From positions 868,001 through 932,000 of the forward strand of contig NC_014165.1 in NCBI RefSeq assembly GCF_000092645.1: a stretch of 64,000 bases of DNA. Direction: 5' to 3'. Of the stretch, positions 1-9,436 are shown in pieces. This DNA comes from Thermobispora bispora DSM 43833 (GTDB taxonomy: Bacteria; Actinomycetota; Actinomycetes; Streptosporangiales; Streptosporangiaceae). A program made the translations under genes and the position numbers. The notes below the pieces were generated by a model, which saw nothing but the letters and a program-made list of their open reading frames with translations, ran no database searches and was not told where the DNA came from. Each line of letters opens with the position of its first letter. The stretch's first letter is position 1.

Positions 1-453
1 GTGATCAGGGCCGAGGCGTCGGCGGAGGACCGGTTCGCCGCCCTCGACATCGCGCTGGACAAGCTGGAAGAGCGGCTGCGCCGGCTCCGCGACCGCAGGA
101 AGTCCTACCACGCCAACCTCCGCCGTGCCCCGGCGCCGGCCCCCAGCGCGCCCCCGGCGGAGCAGCCCGCGGAGAGCGCGACGGCCGAGGCGCCGCCCCA
201 GTGGACGGAGGAGCAGGGGCAGGAGGCCGACGAGGAGTCCATCGTCCCGATCCCGATGGAGGGGGAGGGGCCGCTCGTGGTCAGGGAGAAGTTCCACAAG
301 GCCGCCCCGATGACCGTCGACCAGGCGCTGTTCGAGATGGAGCTCGTGGGCCACGACTTCTACCTCTTCCGGGACAAGGACACCGGCGTGCCGAGCGTCG
401 TCTACAAGCGCCGGGGCTACAACTACGGTGTGCTGCGGCTGATCGAGGAGTGA
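1..453 (+). CDS. hpf: Ribosome hibernation promoting factor, long form (5'-truncated by window)
   Basis: This is the C-terminal part of a long-form HPF/RaiA protein. The family binds the 30S subunit during starvation and, through its C-terminal domain, pairs ribosomes into inactive 100S dimers. The window opens inside the gene, so most of the N-terminal beta-alpha-beta domain is missing and the GTG at base 1 is just an in-frame valine codon. What remains starts in the last helix of that domain (LDKLEERLRRLRDR), passes through an Ala/Pro/Glu-rich linker (about residues 45-90) and ends with the conserved dimerisation domain (VREKFHKAAPMTVDQA, then HDFYLFRDKDTG and YKRRGYNYGVL). A GC-rich hairpin follows at 474-496. 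Its position ahead of a response regulator and secA is the usual actinobacterial order. Confidence 0.95.
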   Translation: MIRAEASAEDRFAALDIALDKLEERLRRLRDRRKSYHANLRRAPAPAPSAPPAEQPAESATAEAPPQWTEEQGQEADEESIVPIPMEGEGPLVVREKFHKAAPMTVDQALFEMELVGHDFYLFRDKDTGVPSVVYKRRGYNYGVLRLIEE

Positions 454-473
454 TCGCCGCGCGGCGGGCGCGG

Positions 474-496
474 GCGGCGGCCCTGGTGGCCGCCGC
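474..496 (+). terminator. GC-rich hairpin after hpf
   Basis: Perfect 9-bp stem GCGGCGGCC / GGCCGCCGC around a 5-nt loop, 20 bases past the hpf stop codon. There is no T-tract, as is common for actinobacterial terminators. Confidence 0.6.
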
Positions 497-592
497 TCCG
501 TTGCGGCCGGGCCCGCGACGAAGATCCACACGCACTGGGGAACCCGTGTAATGATGGCGATCTAGCGTCCTTGGCCCCCACAAGGAGGTTCC

Positions 593-1297
593 GTGACCCG
601 ACCCGACGAGGCGGTCGCAGCGTCCGACCGTGGCGAGCCCATCCGCGTGCTCATCGTCGACGATCACGCGCTGATTCGCCGCAGCCTCGAACTCGCCCTG
701 ACCGCGGAACCGGACATCGAGGTGGTGGGGGAGGCCAATGACGGCCTGGAGGCGGTCGAGTTGGCCTCCCGGCTCATGCCGGACGTGGTCCTCATGGACG
801 TCCGAATGCCGCGGCAGGACGGGATCGAGGCGACCAGGGCCATCAAGGAGGCCGTGCCGAGCGCCCGCATCATCATGCTCACGGTGAGCGACGAGGAGGA
901 GGACCTCTTCGAGGCGATCAAGGCAGGGGCGACCGGTTACCTGCTGAAGGACGTTCAGATCGACGAGGTTCCCGACGCGGTCCGCGGTGTGTACGAGGGG
1001 CAGTCGCTCATCAACCCGGCCATGGCGGCCAAGCTGATCAGCGAGTTCCAGACCCTGAGCCGCCGGGAGGCGGAGCGGCCCCCCCAGGTGCCGGCTCCCC
1101 GGCTGACCGAGCGGGAGATGGAGGTGCTCCGGCTCGTGGCGAAGGGAATGCACAACCGCGAGATCGCCAAAGCGCTGTTCATCTCCGAGAACACCGTCAA
1201 GAACCACGTCCGCAACATCCTGGACAAGCTGCAGCTCCACTCGCGCATGGAGGCGGTCGTGTACGCGGTGCGCGAGCGGCTGCTGGAGATCACCTAG
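593..1297 (+). CDS. NarL/LuxR-family response regulator
   Basis: A 234-residue two-component response regulator: a phosphorylatable receiver domain followed by a DNA-binding LuxR helix-turn-helix. The receiver (residues ~16-135) shows the acidic pair IVDD, the phosphoacceptor Asp69 in VVLMDVRMP, Thr97 in IIMLTVSD and Lys119 in YLLKD. The LuxR domain (~168-232) carries LTEREMEVLRLVAKG and ISENTVKNHVRNIL. The GTG start is set by a strong AAGGAGG at 582-588. No histidine kinase lies beside it, so it is an orphan here or its kinase is elsewhere. The same gene type sits between hpf and secA in many actinobacteria. A strong hairpin (1521-1546) follows. The regulon is unknown. Confidence 0.95.
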   Translation: MTRPDEAVAASDRGEPIRVLIVDDHALIRRSLELALTAEPDIEVVGEANDGLEAVELASRLMPDVVLMDVRMPRQDGIEATRAIKEAVPSARIIMLTVSDEEEDLFEAIKAGATGYLLKDVQIDEVPDAVRGVYEGQSLINPAMAAKLISEFQTLSRREAERPPQVPAPRLTEREMEVLRLVAKGMHNREIAKALFISENTVKNHVRNILDKLQLHSRMEAVVYAVRERLLEIT

Positions 1298-1658
1298 CGC
1301 GGACGCGGGTGTCCCGGCCACCCGGGCGACGACGGGCGGCGCGATGCTCGCCCGGACGGCGGGAGGGGGCCGCCGGTCGTGCCGGACCGTGCGCACGCCG
1401 GCGGCGCGGCATGCCGGGCAACGGCTCCTCGGTGTCCTCGTGTCGGGTCGATGCGCTCCGGGACGGCCGCGGGCGGCCGCGCGGAGGCGGCGGGGCGGAA
1501 CCGCGGGCAGGACAGACGAGGACGCCGCCGCGAGGGCGGCGGCGTCGGGAGACTCGGCACCGGGATGGGCCCGGGGACATCGTTGCGGGCCTGATCAACG
1601 GCCGGATCGGCCGGCGCCCACGGTCCGGGGCCTGACCGGCCGCCCCGGGCGGGATGCG
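1298..1658. other. Intergenic region, no gene seen
   Basis: About 360 bases of extremely GC-rich DNA between convergent genes. The open frames that cross it are arginine/alanine-rich shadows with no ribosome site. The only clear structure is the hairpin at 1521-1546. Confidence 0.7.
1521..1546 (+). terminator. Strong hairpin after response regulator
   Basis: Perfect 11-bp stem, GACGCCGCCGC paired with GCGGCGGCGTC around the tetraloop GAGG. It lies between two convergent genes and could stop transcription from either side. No T-tract. Confidence 0.6.
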
Positions 1659-1925
1659 TCAGGACCGGCGCTCGAACGGGGAGTAGTGCTCTTCCACCGG
1701 GACCTGGCGCGGCGCGTCCACGATCACGTCCGAGAAGACGTCGAACACCAGGGCCAGCACCCCGCCGACCGCGCAGATGCCCACTCCGACCCAGACGAGG
1801 GTCCAGTTGGGCCCCATCGTCAGGGCCACGCCACCGAGAAGGAAGCCGATGAGAATGATGGTGATGGCGAGCCAGGATTTGGCACGTCCCGCCGAGTGGC
1901 CGCCGTCAAGTCCGCTCTGAGTCAT
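1659..1925 (-). CDS. Small two-TM membrane protein, HGxxPAAW-like
   Basis: An 88-residue protein with two hydrophobic segments (about residues 18-38 and 43-64) and short polar ends. The N-terminal stretch GGHSAGRAKSW before the first membrane helix resembles the actinobacterial HGxxPAAW family, with the Pro-Ala-Ala part replaced by Gly-Arg-Ala-Lys-Ser. The function of that family is unknown. The ATG at 1925 has no good ribosome site. The gene runs away from secA and shares a roughly 225-base divergent region with it. Family membership is tentative; that it is a membrane protein is clear from the hydropathy. Confidence 0.7.
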   Translation of the reverse strand: MTQSGLDGGHSAGRAKSWLAITIILIGFLLGGVALTMGPNWTLVWVGVGICAVGGVLALVFDVFSDVIVDAPRQVPVEEHYSPFERRS

Positions 1926-2151
1926 ATCCGTTTTCTACCCGATGGGGATGGTGGTCGCAGCATCGGGGGAACGCCAGCGGCGTCCCCACCGTCTATGAGA
2001 AGATCATTCCCATTGACCGCTGGCGAGGCGCGTCGTGGGTCGGGTGGCTGTGTCTCGCAGTGGAACCGCCTACGATGGCAACCGGGGAAATCGTGTCTCG
2101 TCCTCACCCCGGGTGAAGCGCCGGGGCAAGACCTGCGAGGAGCTTTACAAG

Positions 2152-4953
2152 GTGCCAGCCATTCTGTCCAAGATCCTTCGCGCCGGCGAGGGCAAGATCC
2201 TGCGTAAGCTCAAGCGGATCGCCGAGCAGGTCAACGCCATTGAAGAGGACTTCGTCAAGCTGACCGACGCGGAGCTGCGCGCTCTCACCGACGAATACAA
2301 GCAGCGGTACGCCGACGGCGAGTCCCTCGACGACCTGTTGCCCGAGGCGTTCGCGACCGTCCGTGAGGCCTCCCGGCGGGTTCTGGGCCAGCGCCACTTC
2401 GACGTGCAGATCATGGGCGGCGCCAACCTCCATATGGGCAACATCTCCGAGATGCTCACCGGTGAGGGCAAGACGCTGACCTGTACGCTACCCGCCTACC
2501 TCAACGCCCTCACGGGCAGGGGGGTCCACGTCGTCACGGTCAACGACTACCTGGCCCAGCGTGACGCCGAGATGATGGGCCGGGTCTACCGGTTCCTCGG
2601 CCTCGAGGTGGGCGTGATCCTGGCGAACATGCCGCCGGACCAGCGCCGCAAGGCGTACCAGGCCGACATCACGTACGGCACGAACAACGAGTTCGGCTTC
2701 GACTACCTCCGCGACAACATGGCCTGGTCGCTCGACGAGTGCGTCCAGCGCGGCCACTACTTCGCGATCGTCGACGAGGTCGACTCCATCCTCATCGACG
2801 AGGCCCGTACCCCCCTGATCATCTCCGGCCCCGGCGAGCAGTCGGCCAAGTGGTACCGGGAGTTCGCCAAGATCGTGCCCAGGCTCCGCCGGGGCACCGA
2901 GGGCAAGGACGGTGAGGAGCCCACCGGCGACTACGTCGTCGACGAGAAGAAGCGCACCGTCGGCATCCTCGAGTCGGGCGTGGAGAAGGTCGAGGACTGG
3001 CTGGGCATCGACAACCTCTACAAGCCCGAGCACACGCACCTCGTCCAGTACCTCAACAACGCCCTCAAGGCGAAGGAGCTGTTCAAGCGGGACCGGGACT
3101 ACATCGTCGTCGACGGCGAGGTCCTGATCGTCGACGAGTTCACCGGGCGCATCCTGCACGGCCGCCGGTACAACGAGGGCATCCACCAGGCGATCGAGGC
3201 CAAGGAAGGCGTCCCGATCAAGGACGAGAACCAGACCCTGGCCACGATCACGCTTCAGAACTACTTCCGGCTGTACGAGAAGCTCGCCGGTATGACCGGC
3301 ACCGCGGCCACCGAGGCGAACGAGTTCTGGCAGACCTACCGCCTCCACGTCGTCCCGATCCCGACCAACCGTCCGATGATCCGCAAGGACATGCCGGACG
3401 TGGTCTACAAGACCGAGGACGCGAAGTTCGAGGCCTGCGTCGAGGACATCAAGAAGCGGTACGAGAAGGGCCAGCCGGTTCTCGTCGGCACCACGAGCGT
3501 GGAGAAGTCCGAGAAGCTCTCCCGGATGCTCAAGCGCGCGGGCATCCCGCACCAGGTGCTGAACGCGAAGAACCACGCCAAGGAGGCCGCGATCATCGCC
3601 GAGGCGGGCCGCAAGCACGCGGTCACCGTGGCGACGAACATGGCGGGCCGCGGTACCGACATCATGCTCGGCGGCAACCCCGAGTTCCGCGCCCACCGGG
3701 AGCTGCTCGAGCGCGGCCTCTCGCCGACCGAGACCCCGGAGGAGTACGAGAAGGCCTGGCCGGAGGCGCTGGAGAAGGCGAAGGAGGCGGTCAAGGCCGA
3801 GCACGACGAGGTGGTCAAGCTCGGCGGGCTGTACGTCCTCGGCACCGAGCGCCACGAGTCGCGGCGGATCGACAACCAGCTGCGCGGCCGGTCCGGCCGG
3901 CAGGGTGACCCGGGCGAGTCCCGCTTCTACCTCTCCCTCGAGGACGACCTGATGCGCCGGTTCAACTCCGCCAAGGTCGAGGCGATCATGAACCGGCTCA
4001 ACATCCCGGACAACGTGCCGATCGAGTCGAGCATCGTCACCAAGGCGATCGCGTCGGCGCAGCACCAGGTCGAGCAGCAGAACTTCGAGATCCGCAAGAA
4101 CGTCCTCAAGTACGACGAGGTGATGAACCGGCAGCGGTCGGTCATCTACGCCGAGCGCCGCAAGGTGCTGGAGGGCGCCGACCTGCGCGAGCAGGTGCGC
4201 CGGTTCATCGGCGACGTGATCGACGCCTACGTCAAGGGCGCGACCGAAGAGGGCTACGCGATCGACTGGGATCTCGAGAAGCTCTGGAAGGCGTTCGCCC
4301 AGCTCTACCCGATCTCCATCACCATCGACGACGTGATCAAGGAGGCGGGTGGCGAGCGCGAGGACCTGACGCCGGAGCTCATCGCCGAGAAGGTCAAGGA
4401 GGACGCGCTCAAGGCCTACGACCGGCGCGAGGAGGAGCTCGGCGCGGAGACCATGCGCGAGCTGGAGCGCCGGGTCATCCTCTCCGTGCTCGACCGCAAG
4501 TGGCGTGAGCATCTCTACGAGATGGACTACCTGCAGGAGGGCATCGGCATGCGCGCCTATGCCCAGCGGGACCCGCTGGTCGAGTACCAGCGCGAGGGCT
4601 ACGAGATGTTCAACGCCATGCTGGAGGGCATCAAGGAGGAGTCGGTCGGCTACCTCTTCAACCTCCAGGTCGAGGTGCAGGAGAACCCGATCGTCGAGGA
4701 GAACGCCGAGGGCGACTCGGCGGTCGCGGAGGCGAGCCAGATCATCGCCAAGGCCCTGCGCCAGCCCACCAGGCCCGAGGAGATGATCTACTCGGCGCCG
4801 ACCGAGACCGGCGACGTCGAGGTGAGCCGGGTGCGCTCCACGCCCGAGCAGCGCGCCGCGTACGGCAACGTCGAGCGCAACGCTCCCTGCCCGTGCGGTT
4901 CGGGCCGGAAGTACAAGCGCTGCCACGGCGCGCCGCAGAGCGCCAAGTCGTAG
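2152..4953 (+). CDS. secA: Preprotein translocase ATPase SecA
   Basis: SecA drives unfolded preproteins through the SecYEG channel by ATP hydrolysis at the inner face of the membrane. The 933-residue protein is full length: Walker A GEGKT at residues 104-108, DEAD-like [15 protein letters not shown], helicase domain 2 with [12 protein letters not shown] and [13 protein letters not shown], and a C-terminal zinc site [13 protein letters not shown]. The frame is open from 2035, but the start is placed at GTG 2152. The conserved SecA N-terminus ([14 protein letters not shown]) begins there, and GAGGAG at 2137-2142 gives a good ribosome site. The zinc tail suggests the housekeeping SecA1 rather than an accessory SecA2. 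A perfect hairpin (4990-5011) follows. Confidence 0.98.
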   Translation: MPAILSKILRAGEGKILRKLKRIAEQVNAIEEDFVKLTDAELRALTDEYKQRYADGESLDDLLPEAFATVREASRRVLGQRHFDVQIMGGANLHMGNISEMLTGEGKTLTCTLPAYLNALTGRGVHVVTVNDYLAQRDAEMMGRVYRFLGLEVGVILANMPPDQRRKAYQADITYGTNNEFGFDYLRDNMAWSLDECVQRGHYFAIVDEVDSILIDEARTPLIISGPGEQSAKWYREFAKIVPRLRRGTEGKDGEEPTGDYVVDEKKRTVGILESGVEKVEDWLGIDNLYKPEHTHLVQYLNNALKAKELFKRDRDYIVVDGEVLIVDEFTGRILHGRRYNEGIHQAIEAKEGVPIKDENQTLATITLQNYFRLYEKLAGMTGTAATEANEFWQTYRLHVVPIPTNRPMIRKDMPDVVYKTEDAKFEACVEDIKKRYEKGQPVLVGTTSVEKSEKLSRMLKRAGIPHQVLNAKNHAKEAAIIAEAGRKHAVTVATNMAGRGTDIMLGGNPEFRAHRELLERGLSPTETPEEYEKAWPEALEKAKEAVKAEHDEVVKLGGLYVLGTERHESRRIDNQLRGRSGRQGDPGESRFYLSLEDDLMRRFNSAKVEAIMNRLNIPDNVPIESSIVTKAIASAQHQVEQQNFEIRKNVLKYDEVMNRQRSVIYAERRKVLEGADLREQVRRFIGDVIDAYVKGATEEGYAIDWDLEKLWKAFAQLYPISITIDDVIKEAGGEREDLTPELIAEKVKEDALKAYDRREEELGAETMRELERRVILSVLDRKWREHLYEMDYLQEGIGMRAYAQRDPLVEYQREGYEMFNAMLEGIKEESVGYLFNLQVEVQENPIVEENAEGDSAVAEASQIIAKALRQPTRPEEMIYSAPTETGDVEVSRVRSTPEQRAAYGNVERNAPCPCGSGRKYKRCHGAPQSAKS

Positions 4954-5510
4954 CCCGCCCAGTCCTGCCCTGCCGCCCCGCCGGCCGTACGCCGGCCGCC
5001 GGCGGCCGGCGCCCGCGTGCCCTGCGGCGGATGTGCCCGTCCGCCGCGGCGCCGCATGGCCGAGCCATGGTCAAGTCCGGCCGCCGGTGTGGTCGTCGCC
5101 CGCTGCGCAGGGGGAGTTCCGGCGGCCTGGGTCTTGACCGTTCGGTGCGGTCACGGGCTGCCCGGCGGCCGGAGCCGCGCCGCCCGGCCGGACCCACGGG
5201 AAGCCCCGATGACCGGGGTCATCGCCGCCTGGCAGGGCAAGGCGACCAAGGCCATCGTGGTCACGCCGCGGGCGGGACCACCGGACGGCCCGGGAGCGGG
5301 GTATCGCCACCCGGCCGGACATGGGAGAGCCCGATGGCCGGAGTGATCACGGCTCGTCACCGGGCGGGCAGGCCGGCCGCCGTCATCGTCGCCCGGACGG
5401 AACGGCCGGCGGCCTGGCCTCCAGGGCTCCGCCGCCCGCTGGGGCATGGGGAGATGCGCTTCGGGGTCATGGCCGTACGGCGGGGCCACCGGGGCGGCCC
5501 GCCGCCGGGG
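4954..5510. other. Intergenic region after secA, no gene seen
   Basis: About 560 bases between convergent genes, with no credible coding frame. It holds the secA hairpin (4990-5011) and a 16-bp dyad at 5208-5223 (GATGACC, 2-nt gap, GGTCATC). The rest is GC-rich sequence without recognisable signals. Confidence 0.7.
4990..5011 (+). terminator. secA terminator hairpin
   Basis: Perfect inverted repeat CGCCGGCCGC / GCGGCCGGCG with a 2-nt centre (loop 4 after fraying), 36 bases downstream of the secA stop codon. No T-tract. Confidence 0.6.
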
Positions 5511-5978
5511 TCAGGCGGTCTCGAACTCGGTGACCAGCCACTGCACCCCGAACCGCTCCAGCCGGACGGCGAGCACCCGGCTGCGCGCCCCGCAGTGGAC
5601 GAGCAGGCACATCTCGATCGCACCGTCGCGGGGCCGCTGCACGTGGGGCGGCCCGACGAGCGGCGGGCGCTCCGCGTTGATCATCTTTCCGGCCCGCAGC
5701 AGCTCGCGATAGGCCCGCTCGGCGAGCCGGTCCTGCACGGTCTGTGGCGGCCGCCTGCCGCAGAGGACCTCGGCGAGCGCCTGGCCGAGCCCGCGCAGCA
5801 TCCGCTCGCTGGGAACCGGTCCGGCCGGCCCGGCGGTGCGCCGCGTCCGGGCCGGCGGCCGCGGCGGGGCGAGCGCGAGCGAGCCGTACGTCACCGGGGC
5901 CGCAGTCTCCTCGTCGTCGTACGGGGGATCGGCCGGAGGCACCGCGACGCGCCTCGGCAGGGGGATGGTCTTTCGCAT
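5511..5978 (-). CDS. Rv3235-like protein (DUF6459-type)
   Basis: A 155-residue soluble protein of unknown function, convergent with secA, where Rv3235-type genes usually sit in actinobacteria. Residues 1-55 are a low-complexity Pro/Arg/Ala-rich leader. The folded part (~57-155) includes LRGLGQALAEVLCGRRPPQT, then a beta-rich half (AIEMCLLVHCGARSRVLAVR) ending in WLVTEF. The frame is open much further upstream, but ATG 5978 is preferred because GGAG lies 8 nt ahead and the upstream translation is Arg/Pro junk. Synteny and fold pattern support the family call. The role is not known. Confidence 0.75.
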   Translation of the reverse strand: MRKTIPLPRRVAVPPADPPYDDEETAAPVTYGSLALAPPRPPARTRRTAGPAGPVPSERMLRGLGQALAEVLCGRRPPQTVQDRLAERAYRELLRAGKMINAERPPLVGPPHVQRPRDGAIEMCLLVHCGARSRVLAVRLERFGVQWLVTEFETA

Positions 5979-6442
5979 CGCTGACTCCGTCGGGGTCGGG
6001 TCGAGACGGCGCTCATGACTCCGCCCCAATGGAGGTTCCGGCCTTCGCCGTTGATACACGTGCCGCCAACTTTCTCGCCCGGCACCCTGATCCGTGGTGA
6101 TTCGCCGGGAAAGACCGCCGCGAGTTGGCGCGGTGGTCCGGGGGATCGGCGCGATTCCGGTGCGGGGATGGGGGTTGGTTCCGGCGGCCGAAAACACGGC
6201 CGGGTACGCCGGAGCGCTCAGCGGTGGTGCGGGCCGCCGCCCTCGCCCGCCGGGGCGGCCCCCCGGGGCCGCCGGCCGGTGACGGGGCTGCACGGACGGC
6301 AGGCGGGTGACGGACCTGCCCCGGGCCGGCGACAGGCCTCCATAGACGCCGGGCCGATGACGGACCTGCCCGGGCCGCGGGCGCCGCCGCCCGGGCCCTA
6401 CCGCGGGACGGCCGGCCGCGGGCGTCTCCCCCGGAGGACGCG
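5979..6442. other. Intergenic region between two minus-strand genes
   Basis: About 460 bases with no credible gene; the long frames on both strands are compositional. It contains an exact 13-mer direct repeat, TGACGGACCTGCC, at 6308-6320 and 6358-6370 (50-bp period, followed in both copies by a CGGGCCG run). Confidence 0.6.
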
Positions 6443-6946
6443 TCAGCCGCCGGTCCCGGCCGGAGCGCCTCTCGCCGGACGCCTCCCCTCGGGGCGCAGG
6501 GCCCGGGCGCACAGGGTGAGACCGTCCGCGAGCACCTTGCGGGTCGCGTCGTCGACCTCGGCGAGCATGACCTCTTCGATCTCATCCAGCGAACGATCGC
6601 ATCGCTTGAGCACCGACAGCCCTCTCCGGGTGAGCCGGGCGCACAGCACGCGCCCGCCGTTCGGGTGGGGGTCACGGCGGACCAGCCCGCGTTGTTCCAG
6701 GTCGCGGATGACGAGGTTCATCGCCTGTGGCGTGACGAAGGCGATGCGGGCCAGCTCCGCCGAGGACAACCCGTCGCGCAGACGCAGCTCGCTGAGCGCC
6801 ATGTAGGCGGTGGTGGTGACGCCGTGCCGGGCGAGCGCCTCGTCCAGGCGGGCCCGGATACGGCGCTCCAGCCGGAACACCAGGTAGCTCAGGCGCGGTG
6901 CCGACGCGGCCGGCTGAGGAGCTCGAGAGGTACGAGGGGCGGTCAC
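6443..6946 (-). CDS. MarR-family transcriptional regulator
   Basis: A winged-helix dimeric repressor of 167 residues with the MarR layout: N-terminal dimer helix (LSYLVFRLERRIRARLDEAL), helix-turn-helix (SSAELARIAFVTPQAMNLVI), wing (LVRRDPHPNGGRV) and C-terminal dimer helices. The open frame extends to a TTG at 6997. GTG 6946 is preferred because a TATCGT box sits 6 nt upstream on the minus strand (6953-6958), a leaderless arrangement; neither start has a ribosome site. Overlapping inverted repeats at 6997-7020, in the divergent region shared with the esterase, are candidate operators. The ligand is unknown. Confidence 0.9.
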   Translation of the reverse strand: MTAPRTSRAPQPAASAPRLSYLVFRLERRIRARLDEALARHGVTTTAYMALSELRLRDGLSSAELARIAFVTPQAMNLVIRDLEQRGLVRRDPHPNGGRVLCARLTRRGLSVLKRCDRSLDEIEEVMLAEVDDATRKVLADGLTLCARALRPEGRRPARGAPAGTGG

Positions 6947-6996
6947 CGCAAAACGATAACGTGCGCCCGCCGATGTAAGTTTCGCGACCAATATCA

Positions 6997-7020
6997 ACTT
7001 GCTTTATAACAAGTGGCTTG
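6997..7020. promoter_or_regulatory. Overlapping inverted repeats, candidate MarR operator
   Basis: Two overlapping dyads share one arm: ACTTG-N8-CAAGT (6997-7014) and CAAG-TGG-CTTG (7010-7020), in an AT-rich island (TTTATAAC) that is otherwise rare in this DNA. It lies between the divergent MarR and esterase genes. Confidence 0.5.
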
Positions 7021-7193
7021 ATAATCAGCGCAAAGCCGTCTCACCCGGCCGGACCAGCGAGATCGCCGCACGAGCCGGTCTTGACCCCCGCTCGAAGCCG
7101 TGCCTACTTTCCCCCTGGCACCCCAGGGGTCGGCGGCCGCGAACCCCCTATGGCGAGCAGAGGAGAAGCGGTACCCCGAGGAGGGGAAGGCGA

Positions 7194-8504
7194 ATGAAAC
7201 GAGCGAGAGCGTTATGGGCGGGCGCCTGCGCGGCGCTGCTGTACGCCTTGGTCGCTCTGGTGTCCCCGAACCAGGTCACAGCGGCCACGCTCACCGAGGT
7301 GACGAACTTCGGCCCCAATCCCGGCAACCTGCGCATGCACATCTACGTGCCGAACAACGTGCAGCCGAACCCGGCCATCGTGCTGGCCATGCACCCGTGC
7401 GGCGGATCCGGGCCGTCGTTCTACTCTTCCACCGAGTTCGCGACGCTGGCCGACCGGTACGGCTTCATCGTGATCTACCCGTCCGCGTCGAAGAAGATGA
7501 ACTGCTTCGACAACTGGTCCGACGAGTCGAAGGTACGCGGCGGGCAGACCGACCCGGTGTCGCTGATGTCCATGGTGACCTACGCCTTGCAGCAGTACCA
7601 CGGTGATCCGGACCGGGTGTTCGCGGTCGGCAGCTCCTCCGGCGCGATGATGACCAACGCCATGCTCGCCCTGTACCCGGAGGTGTTCAAGGCCGGGGCG
7701 GCGTTCATGGGCGTGCCCTTCACGTGCTTCCCCAACGAGGCGGCGTTTCAGCCGGGCTTCAACTCCGCCCCGTGCGTCGGCAAGACCGCGCAGGAGTGGG
7801 GCGACGCGGTGCGCAACGCGAACCCGGGCTATCACGGCCCCTGGCCGCGCATGCAGCTGTGGCACGGCACCAACGACTTCGTGGTCTCCTACTCCGAGCT
7901 GGAGGAGGAGATCAAGCAGTGGACCAACGTGCACGGGCTGAGCCAGACGCCGACCAGCACCGACACGCCGCAGCCCGGCTGGACGCGCCGCAGCTACGCC
8001 GACTCGTCCGGAACCGTCCAGGTCGAGGCGTACACGATCCAGGGCGCCGGGCACACCCTCCCGATGAGCGGCATGGCCGCCTACGCCATCGAGTTCTTCG
8101 GTCTCACCGGCACATCGCCGACCGCGACCCCGACCGCGACCCCGACGGTGACCCCGACCGTGACCCCGACCGGGGGCCCGACGAGCGCCCCCTGCCGGAT
8201 CCGGTACGTCCCCAACACCTGGAACAACGGGTTCACCGCCAACGTGACGATCACGAACACCGGGAGCACCGCCATCAACGGCTGGACCGTGACGTGGACC
8301 TGGCCGGGCAACCAGCAGATCACCAATGCGTGGAACGCCACGATCACCCAGTCCGGCCAGCAGGTCACCGCGCGCAACGTCGGCTACAACCCCACGATTC
8401 CTCCTGGGGGCAGCACCGACTTCGGCTTCCAGGGGATCTATAGCGGCACCAACACGTCGCCGAGCCAGTTCGCGCTCAACGGCACCCCCTGCGTCACCGA
8501 GTAG
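7194..8504 (+). CDS. Secreted CE1/PHB-depolymerase-type esterase with CBM2
   Basis: A 436-residue secreted carbohydrate esterase or polyester depolymerase. Signal peptide ~1-30 (basic MKRAR, hydrophobic core, VTA-A). The alpha/beta-hydrolase domain (~32-305) has nucleophile elbow GSSSG (146-150, Ser148), Asp228 in HGTND, His287 in GAGHT and the oxyanion segment HPCGGSGP, the pattern of the esterase-PHB/CE1 family (acetylxylan or feruloyl esterases, short-chain PHB depolymerases). A Thr-Pro linker (~306-330) joins a C-terminal CBM2 (334-436; terminal Cys334 and Cys433, surface Trp343, Trp364, Trp380) that targets cellulose or xylan. ATG 7194 follows GAGGAGGGG at 7178-7186. The CBM2 favours a plant-polysaccharide esterase over a PHB depolymerase. 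Confidence 0.9.
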   Translation: MKRARALWAGACAALLYALVALVSPNQVTAATLTEVTNFGPNPGNLRMHIYVPNNVQPNPAIVLAMHPCGGSGPSFYSSTEFATLADRYGFIVIYPSASKKMNCFDNWSDESKVRGGQTDPVSLMSMVTYALQQYHGDPDRVFAVGSSSGAMMTNAMLALYPEVFKAGAAFMGVPFTCFPNEAAFQPGFNSAPCVGKTAQEWGDAVRNANPGYHGPWPRMQLWHGTNDFVVSYSELEEEIKQWTNVHGLSQTPTSTDTPQPGWTRRSYADSSGTVQVEAYTIQGAGHTLPMSGMAAYAIEFFGLTGTSPTATPTATPTVTPTVTPTGGPTSAPCRIRYVPNTWNNGFTANVTITNTGSTAINGWTVTWTWPGNQQITNAWNATITQSGQQVTARNVGYNPTIPPGGSTDFGFQGIYSGTNTSPSQFALNGTPCVTE

Positions 8505-8551
8505 CCGCTCGCGCACCGCGAGCCGGCCCTCCTGACCTGCCCTGTCCTTCC

Positions 8552-8583
8552 GGATGCGCGCCGCGGGTCCGCGGCGCGCATCC
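8552..8583. terminator. Bidirectional terminator between convergent genes
   Basis: A perfect 14-bp stem (left arm 8552-8565, right arm 8570-8583) with tetraloop GGTC, midway between the esterase stop (8504) and the gntR stop (8605). Confidence 0.75.
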
Positions 8584-8604
8584 CGCCTCTTCGGCATCCG
8601 CGCG

Positions 8605-9378
8605 TCATGGACGCGCGGAACGCTCGGCGCCCTCCGGGGCGAGCCCAGGGGCGGGCGCGCCGAGGGCGGCCTTGAGCTGGTAGCGGTCCGCCCGGTAGGT
8701 GGAGACCCCGTACTCGGCGCACACCCCGCCCGCGAACGACCGGCGGTGCAGGACGAGGACGGCCGCCCCGCCGGGCAGGCCGAGCAGGCTCGCGTCCGCC
8801 GGATCGGCGGTCCCGGCGGTGATGGTGAGCTCCCCGCCGTCCATGACGATGCCGTACCGGGCCTCCAGCAGGGCGTGCAGCGACCGGCCGGTCAGGTCGG
8901 CCTCCTCCAGGCCGGGGGCGAGGGCGGCCGGGATGTGGGTCCGGTCGATGCCGACCGGCTCCCCGTCCGCGGTGCGGAGCCGTTCGATGACGTGCACGGC
9001 GTCACCGGGCCGGATGCCGAGCCGGGCGGCCAGGTGCGGCCCGGCCCGCACCACCCGGCGGCCGAGCTCGCGGGCGCCCGGCGCCATGCCGCGCGACCGG
9101 ATGTCCTCGGTGAACGAGGTGAGGGGCAGGGTCAGCTCGATCCTCGGCTGCGCCACGAAGGTGCCCTTGCCCGGCACCCGCTGGAGCCGGCCCTCCGCCA
9201 CCAGCCGGTCCACGGCCTGCCGTACGGTCATCCGGGAGAGCCCGTAGCGGCGGCACAGCTCCCGTTCGGACGGGATCGGGGCGCCGGGCGGCAGCTCGTC
9301 GCGCTCGATCAGGTCGAGCAGGATCTCCCGGAGCTGGGCGTACTTCGGGACCGGGCCGTGGGGATCGATCCCGGGCAC
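8605..9378 (-). CDS. GntR/HutC-family regulator with UTRA domain (DasR/NagR-like)
   Basis: A 257-residue repressor: N-terminal winged helix (IPSERELCRRYGLSRMTVRQ, then GRLQRVPGKGTFVAQP) and C-terminal UTRA effector domain (~90-245; FTEDIRSRGMAPG, VHVIERLRTADGEPVGIDRT). UTRA regulators of the DasR/NagR type sense phosphorylated amino sugars such as GlcNAc-6-P or GlcN-6-P. The context fits: the divergent gene is an amino-sugar isomerase, a NagZ-like hydrolase follows it, and a DasR-like palindrome lies between (9437-9458). GTG 9378 is chosen because AGGGAGG lies 5 nt ahead; an ATG at 9405 in the same frame has no ribosome site. Whether this is the global DasR or a local paralogue cannot be decided here. 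Confidence 0.88.
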   Translation of the reverse strand: MPGIDPHGPVPKYAQLREILLDLIERDELPPGAPIPSERELCRRYGLSRMTVRQAVDRLVAEGRLQRVPGKGTFVAQPRIELTLPLTSFTEDIRSRGMAPGARELGRRVVRAGPHLAARLGIRPGDAVHVIERLRTADGEPVGIDRTHIPAALAPGLEEADLTGRSLHALLEARYGIVMDGGELTITAGTADPADASLLGLPGGAAVLVLHRRSFAGGVCAEYGVSTYRADRYQLKAALGAPAPGLAPEGAERSARP

Positions 9379-9436
9379 CGCCACCTCCCTGCCGGATTCG
9401 ATCATGATCTTGCCCGGAATGGGCTATGGTTCGTAC

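Noticed and set aside
2488-4926. An 812-codon open frame on the minus strand across secA
   Set aside because: It is the reverse-complement shadow of secA; composition is Leu/Val/Asp/Arg biased, with no motifs or ribosome site.
5012-5510. Possible small genes after secA
   Set aside because: Frames lack ribosome sites and show only Arg/Pro/Gly-rich translation.
8103-8190. Short repeats (ACCCCGACC-type) as a tandem DNA repeat
   Set aside because: They encode the Thr-Pro linker of the esterase; this is protein-level repetition.
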